Assembly (NCBI GenBank): GCA_023411225.1
Contig: JAEYPA010000183.1
Span: 4,915 to 68,914 of the forward strand
Origin: Bacillota bacterium
GTDB taxonomy: Bacteria; Bacillota; Clostridia; Lachnospirales; Lachnospiraceae
DNA length: 64,000 nt
Direction of reading: 5' to 3'
The translations under genes and the position numbers were made by a program. This document shows positions 25,957 to 34,857 of this stretch, piece by piece. The notes beneath the pieces are model-generated. The model was not told the DNA's origin and ran no database searches. It was given only the letters and a program-made list of their open reading frames with translations. Within the stretch, counting starts at the first letter, position 1. The number at the start of each line of letters is the position of its first letter.

Positions 25957-26646
25957 TTATAAATATGTTGTATAGTCATCATCATCATCGCCATATAAAC
26001 CATTTTCATATCCCTTTGTCCAGTCAATATTATTGGCTCTTTTAGTCTTAGGCTGCGGACGATTTTGTTTTTCCTTTTTACTCTCCTGACTCTTCTTCTG
26101 CATCGCTTTCTTTTCCTTTTCCAAACGCTTTGCAGCAACGAATTTGTCCGGTTGTACCTCTTTATCCTTAGAAGACTTGCTCATTCTCTGGTCTTTACCA
26201 TTGCCTTTAGAATATCTGTTTGTCTCACTATCTTCGTCCTTGCTATAACCACCATATCTATTGTCATTACCCTTATTATAGTTATTGTAGGAACCAGGTT
26301 TTCTATCACGATTTACAGGTCTTGCAGCTCCATCTCTATTATAGGGCTTGTCACTCCTATTAAATGGTCTGTCTCCTCTGTTATAGGATCTTTCACCATC
26401 TTCACCAGTCCTCTCAGTTCTGGTGTAATTCCTATCAGTCCTGTTGTAAGGCCGATCACTCCTGTTGTAAGGCTTGTCACTTTTTTCAAATGGTCGATCA
26501 CTTTTGTTGTAAGGACGGTCGCTTTTGTTATAAGGACGGTTATTTCTGTAATCATTCCTATTCTGAGAAGTATTATCCCTATTGTTCCTATACTCTCTGC
26601 GTCCGCTGTCATTTGGTCTGCTATCATTAGCATTGGTTGTAACCAC
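25957..26646 (-). CDS. Low-complexity Arg/Asn/Asp/Tyr-rich heptad-repeat protein
   Basis: A 229-residue, almost entirely disordered, highly charged protein. Residues 37-105 are tandem heptads of the type R-P-Y-N-K/R-S-D, at least six in register plus degenerate ones. The C-terminal part is Lys/Gln-rich (AAKRLEKEKKAMQKKSQESKKEKQ region, cited in parts), and the end is acidic (YGDDDDDY). The start is GTG with AGGAG 7 bases upstream, and it has a terminator, so it is expressed as its own unit. The Arg/Tyr composition resembles RNA-binding or condensate-forming tails such as RGG/RGY proteins and the C-termini of some DEAD-box helicases. No catalytic domain is seen; I do not recognise a named family. 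Confidence 0.65.
   Translation of the reverse strand: MVTTNANDSRPNDSGRREYRNNRDNTSQNRNDYRNNRPYNKSDRPYNKSDRPFEKSDKPYNRSDRPYNRTDRNYTRTERTGEDGERSYNRGDRPFNRSDKPYNRDGAARPVNRDRKPGSYNNYNKGNDNRYGGYSKDEDSETNRYSKGNGKDQRMSKSSKDKEVQPDKFVAAKRLEKEKKAMQKKSQESKKEKQNRPQPKTKRANNIDWTKGYENGLYGDDDDDYTTYL
26332..26538 (-). repeat. 21-base tandem repeats coding RPYNKSD heptads
   Basis: Imperfect 21-bp units (for example CCTGTTGTAAGGC-like blocks on the plus strand) run through this segment and encode seven-residue repeats. Several neighbouring copies differ by only a few bases, so recent expansion is likely. Confidence 0.75.
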
Positions 26647-26949
26647 GAATGTTCTCCTCTCTCTTTAATAAAGATTTACACTTTTTAATTTTATGCTATT
26701 TTACTGTATTGTCAATATATTTTTCTATATTTATCACATAGTTCCAAACCTTTCTTTATTATTATCGGCACATTTTACATATCTTTAAAGGTTATACCTT
26801 GCATTTTATAGAAGAATCTGATACATTCATACTATGTGATAGACATAGTGCTGCCTGAGTTTCAGGCGATTATAACCCATGACTCCAATTACTGCGTATT
26901 ACCTAAGGGAACATATTCTATCATAATCTATGAATTTGAGGTAAATAAC
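26647..26949. other. Gap with two small hairpins upstream of the DUF1292 gene
   Basis: This AT-rich region separates two divergent genes. It holds ACTATGT-GATAG-ACATAGT (26831-26849) and GCCTGA-GTT-TCAGGC (26853-26867), consecutive hairpins in the likely leader of the DUF1292 gene. The DUF1292 frame is open back to 26836, but that extension lacks a ribosome binding site and family similarity, so it is treated as leader. Confidence 0.5.
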
Positions 26950-27267
26950 ATGAGCGAAAATAATAATATTCAATACGGTCTTCAAGATGAAGACGAAATG
27001 ACCGTAACCCTGACTCTGGATGATGATACAGAATTAGAATGTGCAGTAGTTGCTATATTCCCTGTACAAGACAGAGATTACATTGCATTACTTCCATTAG
27101 ACGATGAGTCTGAAGAGGTATTCTTATACCGTTTCAAACAATCTGGGGATGATTTAGAGTTGGAAAACATCGAAGACGACGAAGAATTTGAAATAGTAGC
27201 AGATGCTTATGATCAACTTGTTGATGATGAAGAATTCGAAGACATGATGGAAGACGATGAAGAGTAA
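26950..27267 (+). CDS. DUF1292 domain protein
   Basis: A 105-residue acidic protein. The core EMTVTLTLDDDTELECAVVAIFPVQDRDYIALLPLDDESEEVFLYRF (residues 14-60, cited in parts) matches the DUF1292/YrzB family, short proteins widespread in Firmicutes and of unknown function. The tail is Asp/Glu-rich. I place the start at ATG 26950, with GAGGT 8 bases upstream, rather than at the longer ORF start 26836. In many Firmicutes such genes sit near RNA or ruvX/yqgF genes; here the neighbours are helicases. Confidence 0.85.
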   Translation: MSENNNIQYGLQDEDEMTVTLTLDDDTELECAVVAIFPVQDRDYIALLPLDDESEEVFLYRFKQSGDDLELENIEDDEEFEIVADAYDQLVDDEEFEDMMEDDEE

Positions 27268-27284
27268 GAAAAATGAATTTTACA

Positions 27285-27320
27285 ACAGGGTAGTACATGT
27301 TAAATCACGTACTACCCTGT
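27285..27320. terminator. Bidirectional terminator, DUF1292 / UvrD-like genes
   Basis: ACAGGGTAGTACATG (27285-27299) pairs with CACGTACTACCCTGT (27306-27320), a 15-position stem with one G-U pair. It lies between convergent genes; T-runs on either side are modest. Confidence 0.75.
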
Positions 27321-27322
27321 GT

Positions 27323-29317
27323 TTATAATTGAATTAACTGGTTATTTAAACAGTAGTTGATGTCTAAGAGCCGTTCACCCTCCATCTTTTTAAATCTGAC
27401 CCATAATTTCCCTTCATTCTTCTTTACGATGACACCTTCTCCGTAGTTCTTATGGTAAATAGTAACTCCAATAGAGAGCTCCTCTGAATCTAAAAACAAT
27501 TCCCTGACAAATCGAGATACCGCCAGTTCCTTATTGTACCGTTCCTTCACCCAATAGATAGTAAGAAGAGACTTTGCCCTTGTCATAGCGACATAAAACA
27601 TTCGTCGCTCCTCTTCTATATCCTCATCCAGAATAGCTTTATGATGTGGCGTAATCTCCTCATTCGCGTCAATGATAAATACTATTTCATACTCTAACCC
27701 TTTTGCACTATGCATGGTTGCTAGGGAGATAGCATCCTGTTGATTCTCATAGCGGTGTCGGCTTTGTTCTTGCAACTCCTCTTTGTATTCCTCCATATGA
27801 ACAACCCATTCCTCAAAGGTTTTAAATGGCTTAGCTGCTTCTGCAATCTCATCTAAAGTATCTGTCAGCTCATCTATCTTAATGCGCCTAAATTTGGCAT
27901 ATTCTATCAAGTAGTCCTCATACCCTACCGCTTTTCGAATATAGAAAATCGCCGAATAGGGATCCATACCTTTAATCATCTCAAGGTCGTATTCCAGCTT
28001 ATTTAACCGTTCTAACATCCACACTTTATCCGCATAATAACGTTTAAGCTGCCCAAGATCTATGTGAGTATCAGTAAGACATTCTCGACTGATATACCGG
28101 TTAGGACGGTTCATGATCTGCAAAAAACTTGAACGGTCTTTCGCCCCTCTGGAAAAATTAATATAGTCAATCAGATTTCTGGCAATCCAGTGATCATAGA
28201 TATTAGGAATAGAATCCTTCATTTTAAATGGGAGGTTATATTCCAAAAGCTTCTCTATTAAGCTCCTCGGTTGTATATTGGTACGAAATAGAATTGCCAT
28301 CTCATGATAGGCAATTCCTTTTTCATAAAAGGCCTTAATTTCTTCTATTATTTTATTATTCTCCAATTGTAGGGATGCAAATTCTTCCAGCCTTACCTTT
28401 TCACCCTGTCCGTGAGCCGTTCTGATTTCCTTAGGGAATCTCTTTTTATTATGTCGAATCAATCTCCCTGCACTGTCTATTATCTCCTTCGTAGAACGAT
28501 AATTTATATCTAACAAAACCCGCTTGGCTTTCGGATAATCCTTCTCAAAGTTCAGCATAATCTCTGGTTTGGCTCCACGAAACCTGTAAATGGACTGGTC
28601 ATCATCACCTACGATAAATAAATTGTCCTGTGGTTTGGCAAGCATCTGTATGATTTTATATTGGAGCGTATTAATATCCTGAAACTCGTCAATTAAAATA
28701 TATTGGAACTTCTTTTGCCATAGGCCAAGAATGTCCTTTCTCTGGGAAAAAAGTTCATAGGTAAAAACCAGCATATCTTCAAAATCCAGCTGATTATGTC
28801 GTCTCAGATAGTCATCATAGGCGTGGTAAATCTTCTTAAAGATTTCCTCTGAGCAGTTCATGGAATAATAGTGATCCAGACTAAGCATATCTCCCTTTAC
28901 CAGACTGACTTCAGACTCAATACCAGAGATAAAGTCCTTTTCGTCATCTAAATCCAGTTCCATATGTCGGATCAATTCTCGAAAGAACTGTGCCTTCTCC
29001 TCTTCTCTGATAATATTGGCAGCGGAAAAGCCATAAGCGTATCGCAGTATTTGAAAGAAAACAGCATGGAAGGTGCCAAATTGCACCCCCGTATGCTGCT
29101 TTCCCATTAGTCTCTCAAATCGTTGCTGCATCTCTACTGCTGCTGCTTTTGTAAAGGTTATTACCAAAATGTGGTTTGGATCCACATGATGCTTTTCTAT
29201 TAAGGCTTTCGCCCTAGAAGTGATAACATAGGTCTTTCCTGACCCAGGACCTGCCAACACCATCATTGGCCCTTCCTTATGCATGATAGCTTCCTTTTGC
29301 GATTGATTAACTTTCAT
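27323..29317 (-). CDS. UvrD/PcrA-family ATP-dependent DNA helicase
   Basis: A 664-residue superfamily 1A helicase. Motifs in order are the Q-motif NQSQKEAI, Walker A AGPGSGKT (22-29), motif Ia VITFTKAAAVEM, motif II LIDEFQDIN near 210, motif III GDDDQSIYRFRGAKP near 237, motif IV INYRSTKEI, motif V ATMHSAKGLEYEIVFI and motif VI RRMFYVAMTRAK. The C-terminal GVTIYHKNYGEGVIVKKNEG segment resembles the PcrA C-terminal interaction domain. It is shorter than PcrA (about 730-750) and may be a paralogue rather than the main UvrD. It probably acts in repair or replication restart. It lies 13 bases after gltX and may be cotranscribed with it. Confidence 0.9.
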   Translation of the reverse strand: MKVNQSQKEAIMHKEGPMMVLAGPGSGKTYVITSRAKALIEKHHVDPNHILVITFTKAAAVEMQQRFERLMGKQHTGVQFGTFHAVFFQILRYAYGFSAANIIREEEKAQFFRELIRHMELDLDDEKDFISGIESEVSLVKGDMLSLDHYYSMNCSEEIFKKIYHAYDDYLRRHNQLDFEDMLVFTYELFSQRKDILGLWQKKFQYILIDEFQDINTLQYKIIQMLAKPQDNLFIVGDDDQSIYRFRGAKPEIMLNFEKDYPKAKRVLLDINYRSTKEIIDSAGRLIRHNKKRFPKEIRTAHGQGEKVRLEEFASLQLENNKIIEEIKAFYEKGIAYHEMAILFRTNIQPRSLIEKLLEYNLPFKMKDSIPNIYDHWIARNLIDYINFSRGAKDRSSFLQIMNRPNRYISRECLTDTHIDLGQLKRYYADKVWMLERLNKLEYDLEMIKGMDPYSAIFYIRKAVGYEDYLIEYAKFRRIKIDELTDTLDEIAEAAKPFKTFEEWVVHMEEYKEELQEQSRHRYENQQDAISLATMHSAKGLEYEIVFIIDANEEITPHHKAILDEDIEEERRMFYVAMTRAKSLLTIYWVKERYNKELAVSRFVRELFLDSEELSIGVTIYHKNYGEGVIVKKNEGKLWVRFKKMEGERLLDINYCLNNQLIQL

Positions 29318-29330
29318 TATACGTGTTCTC

Positions 29331-30800
29331 TTATCCTTCTATTGCCACTTTTAACTTGTCAATACCTACTCTGATTCGTCTTAAAGACTCCTCTTTTCCT
29401 ATAATCTCCATGATTTCCCAGGCTCCTCCCGGAGTAGATTGCTTTCCACTTACCGCTGTACGAAGTGGCCATAATACAATCCCGTTCTTACATTCCTTTC
29501 TTGCTATGAAGTCCTTGACGCATGCTTCAATTCCAGGAATGGAATAATCATTTAATTCATCTAACACAGGAAGTAACTCCTGTAACACCTCAAGAGAAAT
29601 CTCAGAATTGGTCTTCATCTTCTTGTGCGTGTACATTGCAATGTCATAATCCGGCATTTCATCAAAGAAATCGATCATATCTGCGATCTCTAAGAAGGTT
29701 TCTATTCTGGTTTTAACCAGGTTAGCAATTTTATTCAAATCCAAATCCTTCTTAATGACTTCTTTTACATAGGGAAGAGCAAGCTCTAAATATTTATCCT
29801 CATCCATATTTTTAATATATTCCCCATTCATCCATTTTAACTTCACCATATCAAATACTGCAGGTGATTTGTTAATGTGATGATAGTCAAATAGTTCAAT
29901 TAATTCACTTAAGGACAGTATCTCTTGATTATTGGGAGCACTCCATCCTAGTAATGCAACAAAGTTGACTACTGCCTCTGACAAAAAGCCTTGTTCAATT
30001 AAATCTTCAAAGGAGGCATGTCCACTTCTCTTACTTAATTTCTTATGTTCTTCATTAGTAATAACCGGGCAATGAACATATACAGGAACTTCCCAACCAA
30101 ACGCCTCATAAAGACGATTATACTTTGGTGAAGAGGATAAGTATTCACTACCACGAACCACATGAGTGATACCCATCAAATGATCGTCTACTACATTGGC
30201 AAAGTTATAGGTTGGGTATCCATCTGACTTTATAAGAATCATGTCGTCAAGCTCTACATTATCTACTGTAATATCCCCGAAAATAACATCATGGAAGGTA
30301 GTTTCTCCTTCCTCTGGGTTATTCTGTCTGATTACATAAGGCACACCATTTTTCAGATTCTCTTCAATCTCTTCTCTGCTTAAATGAAGACAGTGCTTAT
30401 CATAATGGGAAATTTCCTTTCCCTCTCCATCTATGGAGGTTGCAAGACTTTCTAAACGTTCCTTGGTACAGAAGCAATAATAAGCTTCTCCCTTTTCAAT
30501 CAGCTCTTTCGCATACTTCAAATAAAGACCCGTAGCCTGACGTTCACTTTGTACATATGGACCTACACCGCCATCCTTATCAGGACCTTCGTCATGAATT
30601 AATCCAGTTTCACGTAATGTGTTATATATAATCTCAGTAGCACCATCCACATATCGTTCCTGATCCGTATCTTCAATTCTCAGTAAAAAATCTCCACCTT
30701 CATGCTTTGCTATCAAATAAGCGTACAATGCAGTTCTTAGGTTCCCTACATGCATACGTCCTGTTGGACTTGGTGCATATCTTGTTCTAATTTTACTCAT
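29331..30800 (-). CDS. gltX: Glutamyl-tRNA synthetase
   Basis: A 489-residue class Ic aminoacyl-tRNA synthetase. The HIGH-type motif is in RYAPSPTGRMHVGNLRTALY at the N-terminus, with LLRIEDTDQERYVDGA following; the KMSKS-type motif is KLSKRSGHASF near residue 245. The C-terminal anticodon-binding domain includes IETFLEIADMIDFF and LWPLRTAVSGKQSTPGGAWEI (cited in parts). It charges tRNA-Glu, and in Gram-positives usually also tRNA-Gln for GatCAB amidation. It is preceded by a good promoter at 30854-30882. Confidence 0.95.
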   Translation of the reverse strand: MSKIRTRYAPSPTGRMHVGNLRTALYAYLIAKHEGGDFLLRIEDTDQERYVDGATEIIYNTLRETGLIHDEGPDKDGGVGPYVQSERQATGLYLKYAKELIEKGEAYYCFCTKERLESLATSIDGEGKEISHYDKHCLHLSREEIEENLKNGVPYVIRQNNPEEGETTFHDVIFGDITVDNVELDDMILIKSDGYPTYNFANVVDDHLMGITHVVRGSEYLSSSPKYNRLYEAFGWEVPVYVHCPVITNEEHKKLSKRSGHASFEDLIEQGFLSEAVVNFVALLGWSAPNNQEILSLSELIELFDYHHINKSPAVFDMVKLKWMNGEYIKNMDEDKYLELALPYVKEVIKKDLDLNKIANLVKTRIETFLEIADMIDFFDEMPDYDIAMYTHKKMKTNSEISLEVLQELLPVLDELNDYSIPGIEACVKDFIARKECKNGIVLWPLRTAVSGKQSTPGGAWEIMEIIGKEESLRRIRVGIDKLKVAIEG

Positions 30801-30853
30801 GTTTGTTCTCCTTACTCTATTCTAACCTTTACAGGGCTTTCTACATGTCCTTT

Positions 30854-30882
30854 AGTATATATGAATTGACATAAAATATCAA
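30854..30882 (-). promoter_or_regulatory. Promoter of gltX
   Basis: On the minus strand TTGATA (30877-30882), 17-base spacer, TATACT (30854-30859). A 9-bp inverted repeat ATGTTCTAA/TTAGAACAT (30887-30895, 30950-30958) lies upstream. No T-box element was seen. Confidence 0.7.
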
Positions 30883-30981
30883 TATTATGTTCTAATAACG
30901 GGTTTCTCATGACAGAAGAAATATTTGACCTTTTACACACACTAGGTTCTTAGAACATTACGGCTTTACCTCGACCCAAAT

Positions 30982-31023
30982 AAAAAAGTCCTTAGACTAA
31001 AATCTCTATCAGCTAAGGACTTT
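30982..31023 (-). terminator. Terminator after AI-2E copy 2
   Basis: AAAGTCCTTAG / CTAAGGACTTT, an 11-bp stem with a 17-base loop and TTTTTTATTT after it on the minus strand, 8 bases beyond the stop codon. Confidence 0.88.
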
Positions 31024-31030
31024 CCACCTA

Positions 31031-32329
31031 CTATTTATTTATCTCCTTTGATATCTCACTTACAATATTTCCTGCAGATTGAATCATATCCTCCTCATCC
31101 TTATTGGAATCTTCCTCTTTGCCTAAAGAATCAGGTGGGTATCCTGTGGTTCCTCTGTTAGAACCTTCTTTAACAGCTAGACGATTGTCAATAAACCGCA
31201 TAAAAATCACTTTAATCAATGCTCCAACAGGTACTGCAAGTAACATACCCAAAAGTCCGCCAACGGAATTACCAATAATTAAGCAAATGATAACTAACAG
31301 CGGATGAACCTTAATACTGTGGCTTAGCAACTTTGGTCCAATTAAATTGGCATCTATTGCTTGTATTACTACTAGTGCCACGATAGCAATGAACATCTTT
31401 GTTATTTCTCCATTTACTAGGCAGATTACAGCAGATGCACCATAAGCAATAAAAGGTCCACAATATGGAATCAGATTACCTAAACCGGCAATTATACCTA
31501 CTATAACAGCAAATCTAACACCTACAATAGACAAAGTAGTACTAATCAAAATCATCATACAACCTACGTCCAGTAAGGTTCCCTTTAGATAGCCTGAGAA
31601 TACATAATCTGCATCCTGTAAAAAGCGTCTCATCCTATCATTGGCTTTTTGGCTAAATAAAGCACGACTGATCTTGCTAATCATACCTCTGATCATTTTT
31701 CCATCTATTAACAAATATATAGTGATAATGATACTAAAAAATAAAGTTGAAAAGAATCCTGTTATGTTAGACAGGGAATTACCAAAACCAGACATAAAGC
31801 CGGAGGCCTTAGTTAAAAGCGTCTGACTTACATCCTTCAACACCCTATTAATCTCACTAGATTCAATATTGAGACTATTAAGCTTTTCTGTAAACTCTTT
31901 GGTAAACTTACTAAAACTTTCGGAATAATCCTTTATTATCTTCCCTAAGCTATCAAAATTTGTAAGTCGAATCTGGTCAGTCACACTATAGACTAAAAGA
32001 ACAATGATTAGTGTCACGAACGCCAGTACTAAAAAAAATGTAATTAATACTGCCAACCCTCTGGTAGATTTCATCCGACTAAATGGTCTCACACACTTAA
32101 GCTTTTTCTCAATAAAGGTTACTACCCCATCTAAAACATAAGCAAAAGCAAAACCAATTATGATTGGCTTTAGTACCTGCAGTATGGTTCCTAACTTTGC
32201 TGTTAGCACATAATAAATATTAGGTGCATTACGTGCAACAAGACTCAGGCAATATATTACAATACAAGTAAATATTACATATAAGGATATCTGCAGATAT
32301 TTTCTATTCAGCTTATTAACAAACTTCAT
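31031..32329 (-). CDS. AI-2E family transporter, copy 2
   Basis: A 432-residue polytopic protein of the AI-2E/PerM family. Paired N-terminal helices, a long amphipathic stretch (about residues 130-200), the conserved PYCGPFIAYGASAVICL region near 290 and GPKLLSHSIKVHPLLVIICLIIGNSVGGLLGMLLAVP near 330 (both cited in parts) are typical. A 50-residue acidic tail follows the last helix. The substrate is unknown. Its start lies 3 bases after a cytidylate-kinase-like gene with a shared promoter at 32994-33022, so the two are one operon. Confidence 0.87.
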   Translation of the reverse strand: MKFVNKLNRKYLQISLYVIFTCIVIYCLSLVARNAPNIYYVLTAKLGTILQVLKPIIIGFAFAYVLDGVVTFIEKKLKCVRPFSRMKSTRGLAVLITFFLVLAFVTLIIVLLVYSVTDQIRLTNFDSLGKIIKDYSESFSKFTKEFTEKLNSLNIESSEINRVLKDVSQTLLTKASGFMSGFGNSLSNITGFFSTLFFSIIITIYLLIDGKMIRGMISKISRALFSQKANDRMRRFLQDADYVFSGYLKGTLLDVGCMMILISTTLSIVGVRFAVIVGIIAGLGNLIPYCGPFIAYGASAVICLVNGEITKMFIAIVALVVIQAIDANLIGPKLLSHSIKVHPLLVIICLIIGNSVGGLLGMLLAVPVGALIKVIFMRFIDNRLAVKEGSNRGTTGYPPDSLGKEEDSNKDEEDMIQSAGNIVSEISKEINK

Positions 32330-32332
32330 TTA

Positions 32333-32947
32333 CTATTCACCTTTTAAAATATAATCCTTTAATAATTCTACAGTAGCATCTATTCCTATAAAATCGCTTT
32401 GGATACACAAATTATAGTTATCAGCGCGACCCCATTTTTCATTTGCATGGTAATTATAATAGTTAGCTCTTCTCTTATCAATCTTTAATATCTGCTCTGC
32501 TGCTTTTTGAGCTGGCATTTCGTAAACTTCTATAGCACGTTTTACTCTGGATTCCAATTTAGCCCAGATAAATACATTTACCACATTCTTCTTTTCTCTT
32601 AAGAGATAATCTGCACATCTCCCAACAATAACACATGGTCCTTCATCTGCCATCTTATGTACTACCTCTGATTGAGCCAGATAAATTTGATCATCAATAG
32701 ATAACGCTGAAAAGCCAAATTCTTGATTTCCATAGGAGTTTAATCCCATAGCAATAGAGTATAATAAACTGTTGGTTGCCTTTTGTTCAGCCCGCTGAAA
32801 TGCTGCCTCAGCAAATCCACTTTCCTTTGCTGCTCTAGTAATAATTTCGTTATCATAAAATGGAACATCTAATTCCTTGGCAAGCTTCTCACCAATTTCT
32901 CTTCCGCCGCTACCATACTGTCTACTAATTGTAATAATCTTATTCAT
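32333..32947 (-). CDS. Cytidylate-kinase-like protein, copy 2
   Basis: A 204-residue member of PF13189. SRQYGSGGREIGEKLAKEL is the nucleotide loop region; VIVGRCADYLL near residue 105 and LKIDKRRANYYNYH near 155 are core motifs. I set the start at ATG 32947 because GGAG lies 8 bases upstream; earlier in-frame GTG/ATG codons at 32956 and 32953 overlap that ribosome binding site. It may phosphorylate a nucleotide or nucleotide-like molecule, but evidence is by family only. It is cotranscribed with AI-2E copy 2. Its paralogue at 10109 ends the liv operon. Confidence 0.85.
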   Translation of the reverse strand: MNKIITISRQYGSGGREIGEKLAKELDVPFYDNEIITRAAKESGFAEAAFQRAEQKATNSLLYSIAMGLNSYGNQEFGFSALSIDDQIYLAQSEVVHKMADEGPCVIVGRCADYLLREKKNVVNVFIWAKLESRVKRAIEVYEMPAQKAAEQILKIDKRRANYYNYHANEKWGRADNYNLCIQSDFIGIDATVELLKDYILKGE

Positions 32948-32993
32948 AACCATCACTCCTACCTTTATTAGATATTCTTTTAGGATGTAACTT

Positions 32994-33022
32994 TATATAT
33001 AGGAAAAGCTCTGCCATGACAA
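32994..33022 (-). promoter_or_regulatory. Promoter of the cytidylate-kinase-like / AI-2E operon
   Basis: On the minus strand TTGTCA (33017-33022), 17-base spacer, TATATA (32994-32999), about 50 bases before the start codon. Confidence 0.6.
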
Positions 33023-33149
33023 AACTATATACCTATATATTATTATAGCATATACGGAAAACTATCTCAAGAAAACATTCCTTCATTGAATATTCCAGTG
33101 CATACGATGGCCATAGGTAATTCTTCCCCCATGAGCGATTATTTATACA

Positions 33150-33177
33150 AAAAGACTTCCCAAAAAACAGGAAGCCT
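33150..33177 (-). terminator. Terminator of prfC
   Basis: GGCTTCC / GGGAAGTC hairpin followed by TTTTTG on the minus strand, about 25 bases after the prfC stop codon. Confidence 0.75.
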
Positions 33178-33199
33178 AATTAATAATCCGAACTATCTA

Positions 33200-34789
33200 T
33201 TAATTCTTTTTAAACTCCGCCAATTTCAGTCCTTCATTTCTCTCTAGAACCGTCTGAATACTCCAAGGATGAACAAATAACAACAGCGGATTGCCTTTCA
33301 AATCCTTGATTTTCTTCGTATCTGAGGTGACACGAAGAGCTGGAACATCAATCTCTACATTTTCTATCCAACGGATATGCTCGTAAGCTAATGGCTCCAA
33401 ACGAATCTCTACGTTATACTCATTCTCCAATCGGTATTGTAATACCTCAAACTGAAGGACGCCTACAACTCCTACAATAATTTCTTCCATTCCAGTGTTA
33501 TACTCTTGGAAGATCTGTATTGCACCTTCCTGAGCAATCTGGGAAATACCCTTGATAAACTGTTTTCTCTTCATAGTATCCATCTGTCGCACCTTAGCAA
33601 AGTGCTCGGGCGCAAAGGTTGGAATTCCTTCATAAGCAAACTTGGCACCTGGAGAAACTATGGTATCTCCAATAGAAAAAATACCAGGGTCAAAGACACC
33701 AATAATATCTCCTGCATATGCTTCCTCTACATGCTTACGTTCATCAGCCATCATTTGCTGAGGCTGACTCAATCTGGTCTTTCTGTCTCCCTGAACATGG
33801 TATACATCCATTCCTGCCTCAAACTTGCCACTGCAGATACGCATAAACGCAATTCGGTCTCTATGAGCTTTATTCATGTTGGCTTGTATCTTAAAGACAA
33901 AAGCAGAAAATTCTTCACTAAATGGGTCAACAATGCCATTATCTGATATTCTTGGAAGTGGAGAAGAGGTCATATTCAAGAAATGTGTCAGAAAAGTCTC
34001 TACCCCAAAATTGGTAAGGGCGGAACCAAAAAACACCGGGGATAATTGCCCTTGGCTCACCTGCTCTATGTCAAACTCATCACTGGCTCCATCTAATAAT
34101 TCTATATCATCCAGCAAAATATCATGATATTCCTTGGTTATTAATTCATCTAGCTTTGGATCCCCTAATTCTGCTTCAATGGTTTCCACTTCCTTCTGCC
34201 CATTGTTAGCAGCCAAAAAACGGGAAATCTTCTTTGTCTGTCTGTCATAAACACCTTTAAAGTTTTTACCACAGCCAATTGGCCAGTTAATCGGGCAGGT
34301 CTTAATACCAAGTACTTCCTCAATCTCTCCTAACAATTCAAATGGGTCGTTAGCCTCTCTATCCATTTTATTGATAAATGTAAAGATAGGAATACTACGC
34401 ATCACACATACCTTAAATAATTTGATGGTCTGTGCCTCAACACCCTTAGAAGCATCGATTACCATTACAGCAGAGTCTGCTGCCATTAAAGTACGATAAG
34501 TATCCTCTGAAAAATCTTGATGACCAGGTGTATCTAGGATATTAATACAATATCCATCATAATTAAACTGTAATACTGAAGATGTTACAGAGATACCTCT
34601 TTCCTTCTCAATTTCCATCCAGTCAGAAACTGCATGTTTTGCAGTCTTTTTTCCCTTAACACTACCGGCTAGATTAATTGCACCACCATATAAAAGGAAT
34701 TTCTCTGTTAAGGTTGTCTTACCTGCATCGGGATGGGATATGATTGCAAACGTTCTTCTTTTTGTAATCTCTTGCTTTAAATCTGCCAA
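33200..34789 (-). CDS. prfC: Peptide chain release factor 3
   Basis: A 529-residue translational GTPase. After the start come ADLKQEITKRRTFAIISHPDAGKTTLTEK with the G1 P-loop (cited in parts), the G2 region ERGISVTSS, G3 DTPGHQDFSEDTYR and G4 NKMDRE. It recycles RF1/RF2 after peptide release. I place the start at TTG 34789: AGGAGGG lies 6 bases upstream, the next residues match the usual MADLKQEI-type opening, and the resulting length equals the E. coli protein (529). The longer reading frame from ATG 34831 would translate through the ribosome binding site. Its own promoter and terminator make it a single-gene unit. Confidence 0.93.
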   Translation of the reverse strand: MADLKQEITKRRTFAIISHPDAGKTTLTEKFLLYGGAINLAGSVKGKKTAKHAVSDWMEIEKERGISVTSSVLQFNYDGYCINILDTPGHQDFSEDTYRTLMAADSAVMVIDASKGVEAQTIKLFKVCVMRSIPIFTFINKMDREANDPFELLGEIEEVLGIKTCPINWPIGCGKNFKGVYDRQTKKISRFLAANNGQKEVETIEAELGDPKLDELITKEYHDILLDDIELLDGASDEFDIEQVSQGQLSPVFFGSALTNFGVETFLTHFLNMTSSPLPRISDNGIVDPFSEEFSAFVFKIQANMNKAHRDRIAFMRICSGKFEAGMDVYHVQGDRKTRLSQPQQMMADERKHVEEAYAGDIIGVFDPGIFSIGDTIVSPGAKFAYEGIPTFAPEHFAKVRQMDTMKRKQFIKGISQIAQEGAIQIFQEYNTGMEEIIVGVVGVLQFEVLQYRLENEYNVEIRLEPLAYEHIRWIENVEIDVPALRVTSDTKKIKDLKGNPLLLFVHPWSIQTVLERNEGLKLAEFKKN

Positions 34790-34857
34790 GGGGGACCCTC
34801 CTAATTCTCTATTCACTATGCTATAAAGCATTTATTCGTAGTCGCAAAAACTATTTC

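Noticed and set aside
26065..26688. 207-codon plus-strand ORF over the heptad-repeat gene, plus two shorter ORFs in other frames
   Set aside because: Repetitive DNA keeps several frames open. The minus-strand GTG frame has the ribosome binding site, terminator and consistent heptads; the others give hydrophobic or Ile/Val-rich nonsense.
26836..26949. 38-codon N-terminal extension of the DUF1292 ORF
   Set aside because: It has no ribosome binding site, no family similarity, and contains two hairpins; the internal ATG at 26950 has a good site.
30887..30958. T-box riboswitch upstream of gltX
   Set aside because: The conserved T-box sequence and antiterminator are absent; only a 9-bp inverted repeat is present, upstream of the promoter.
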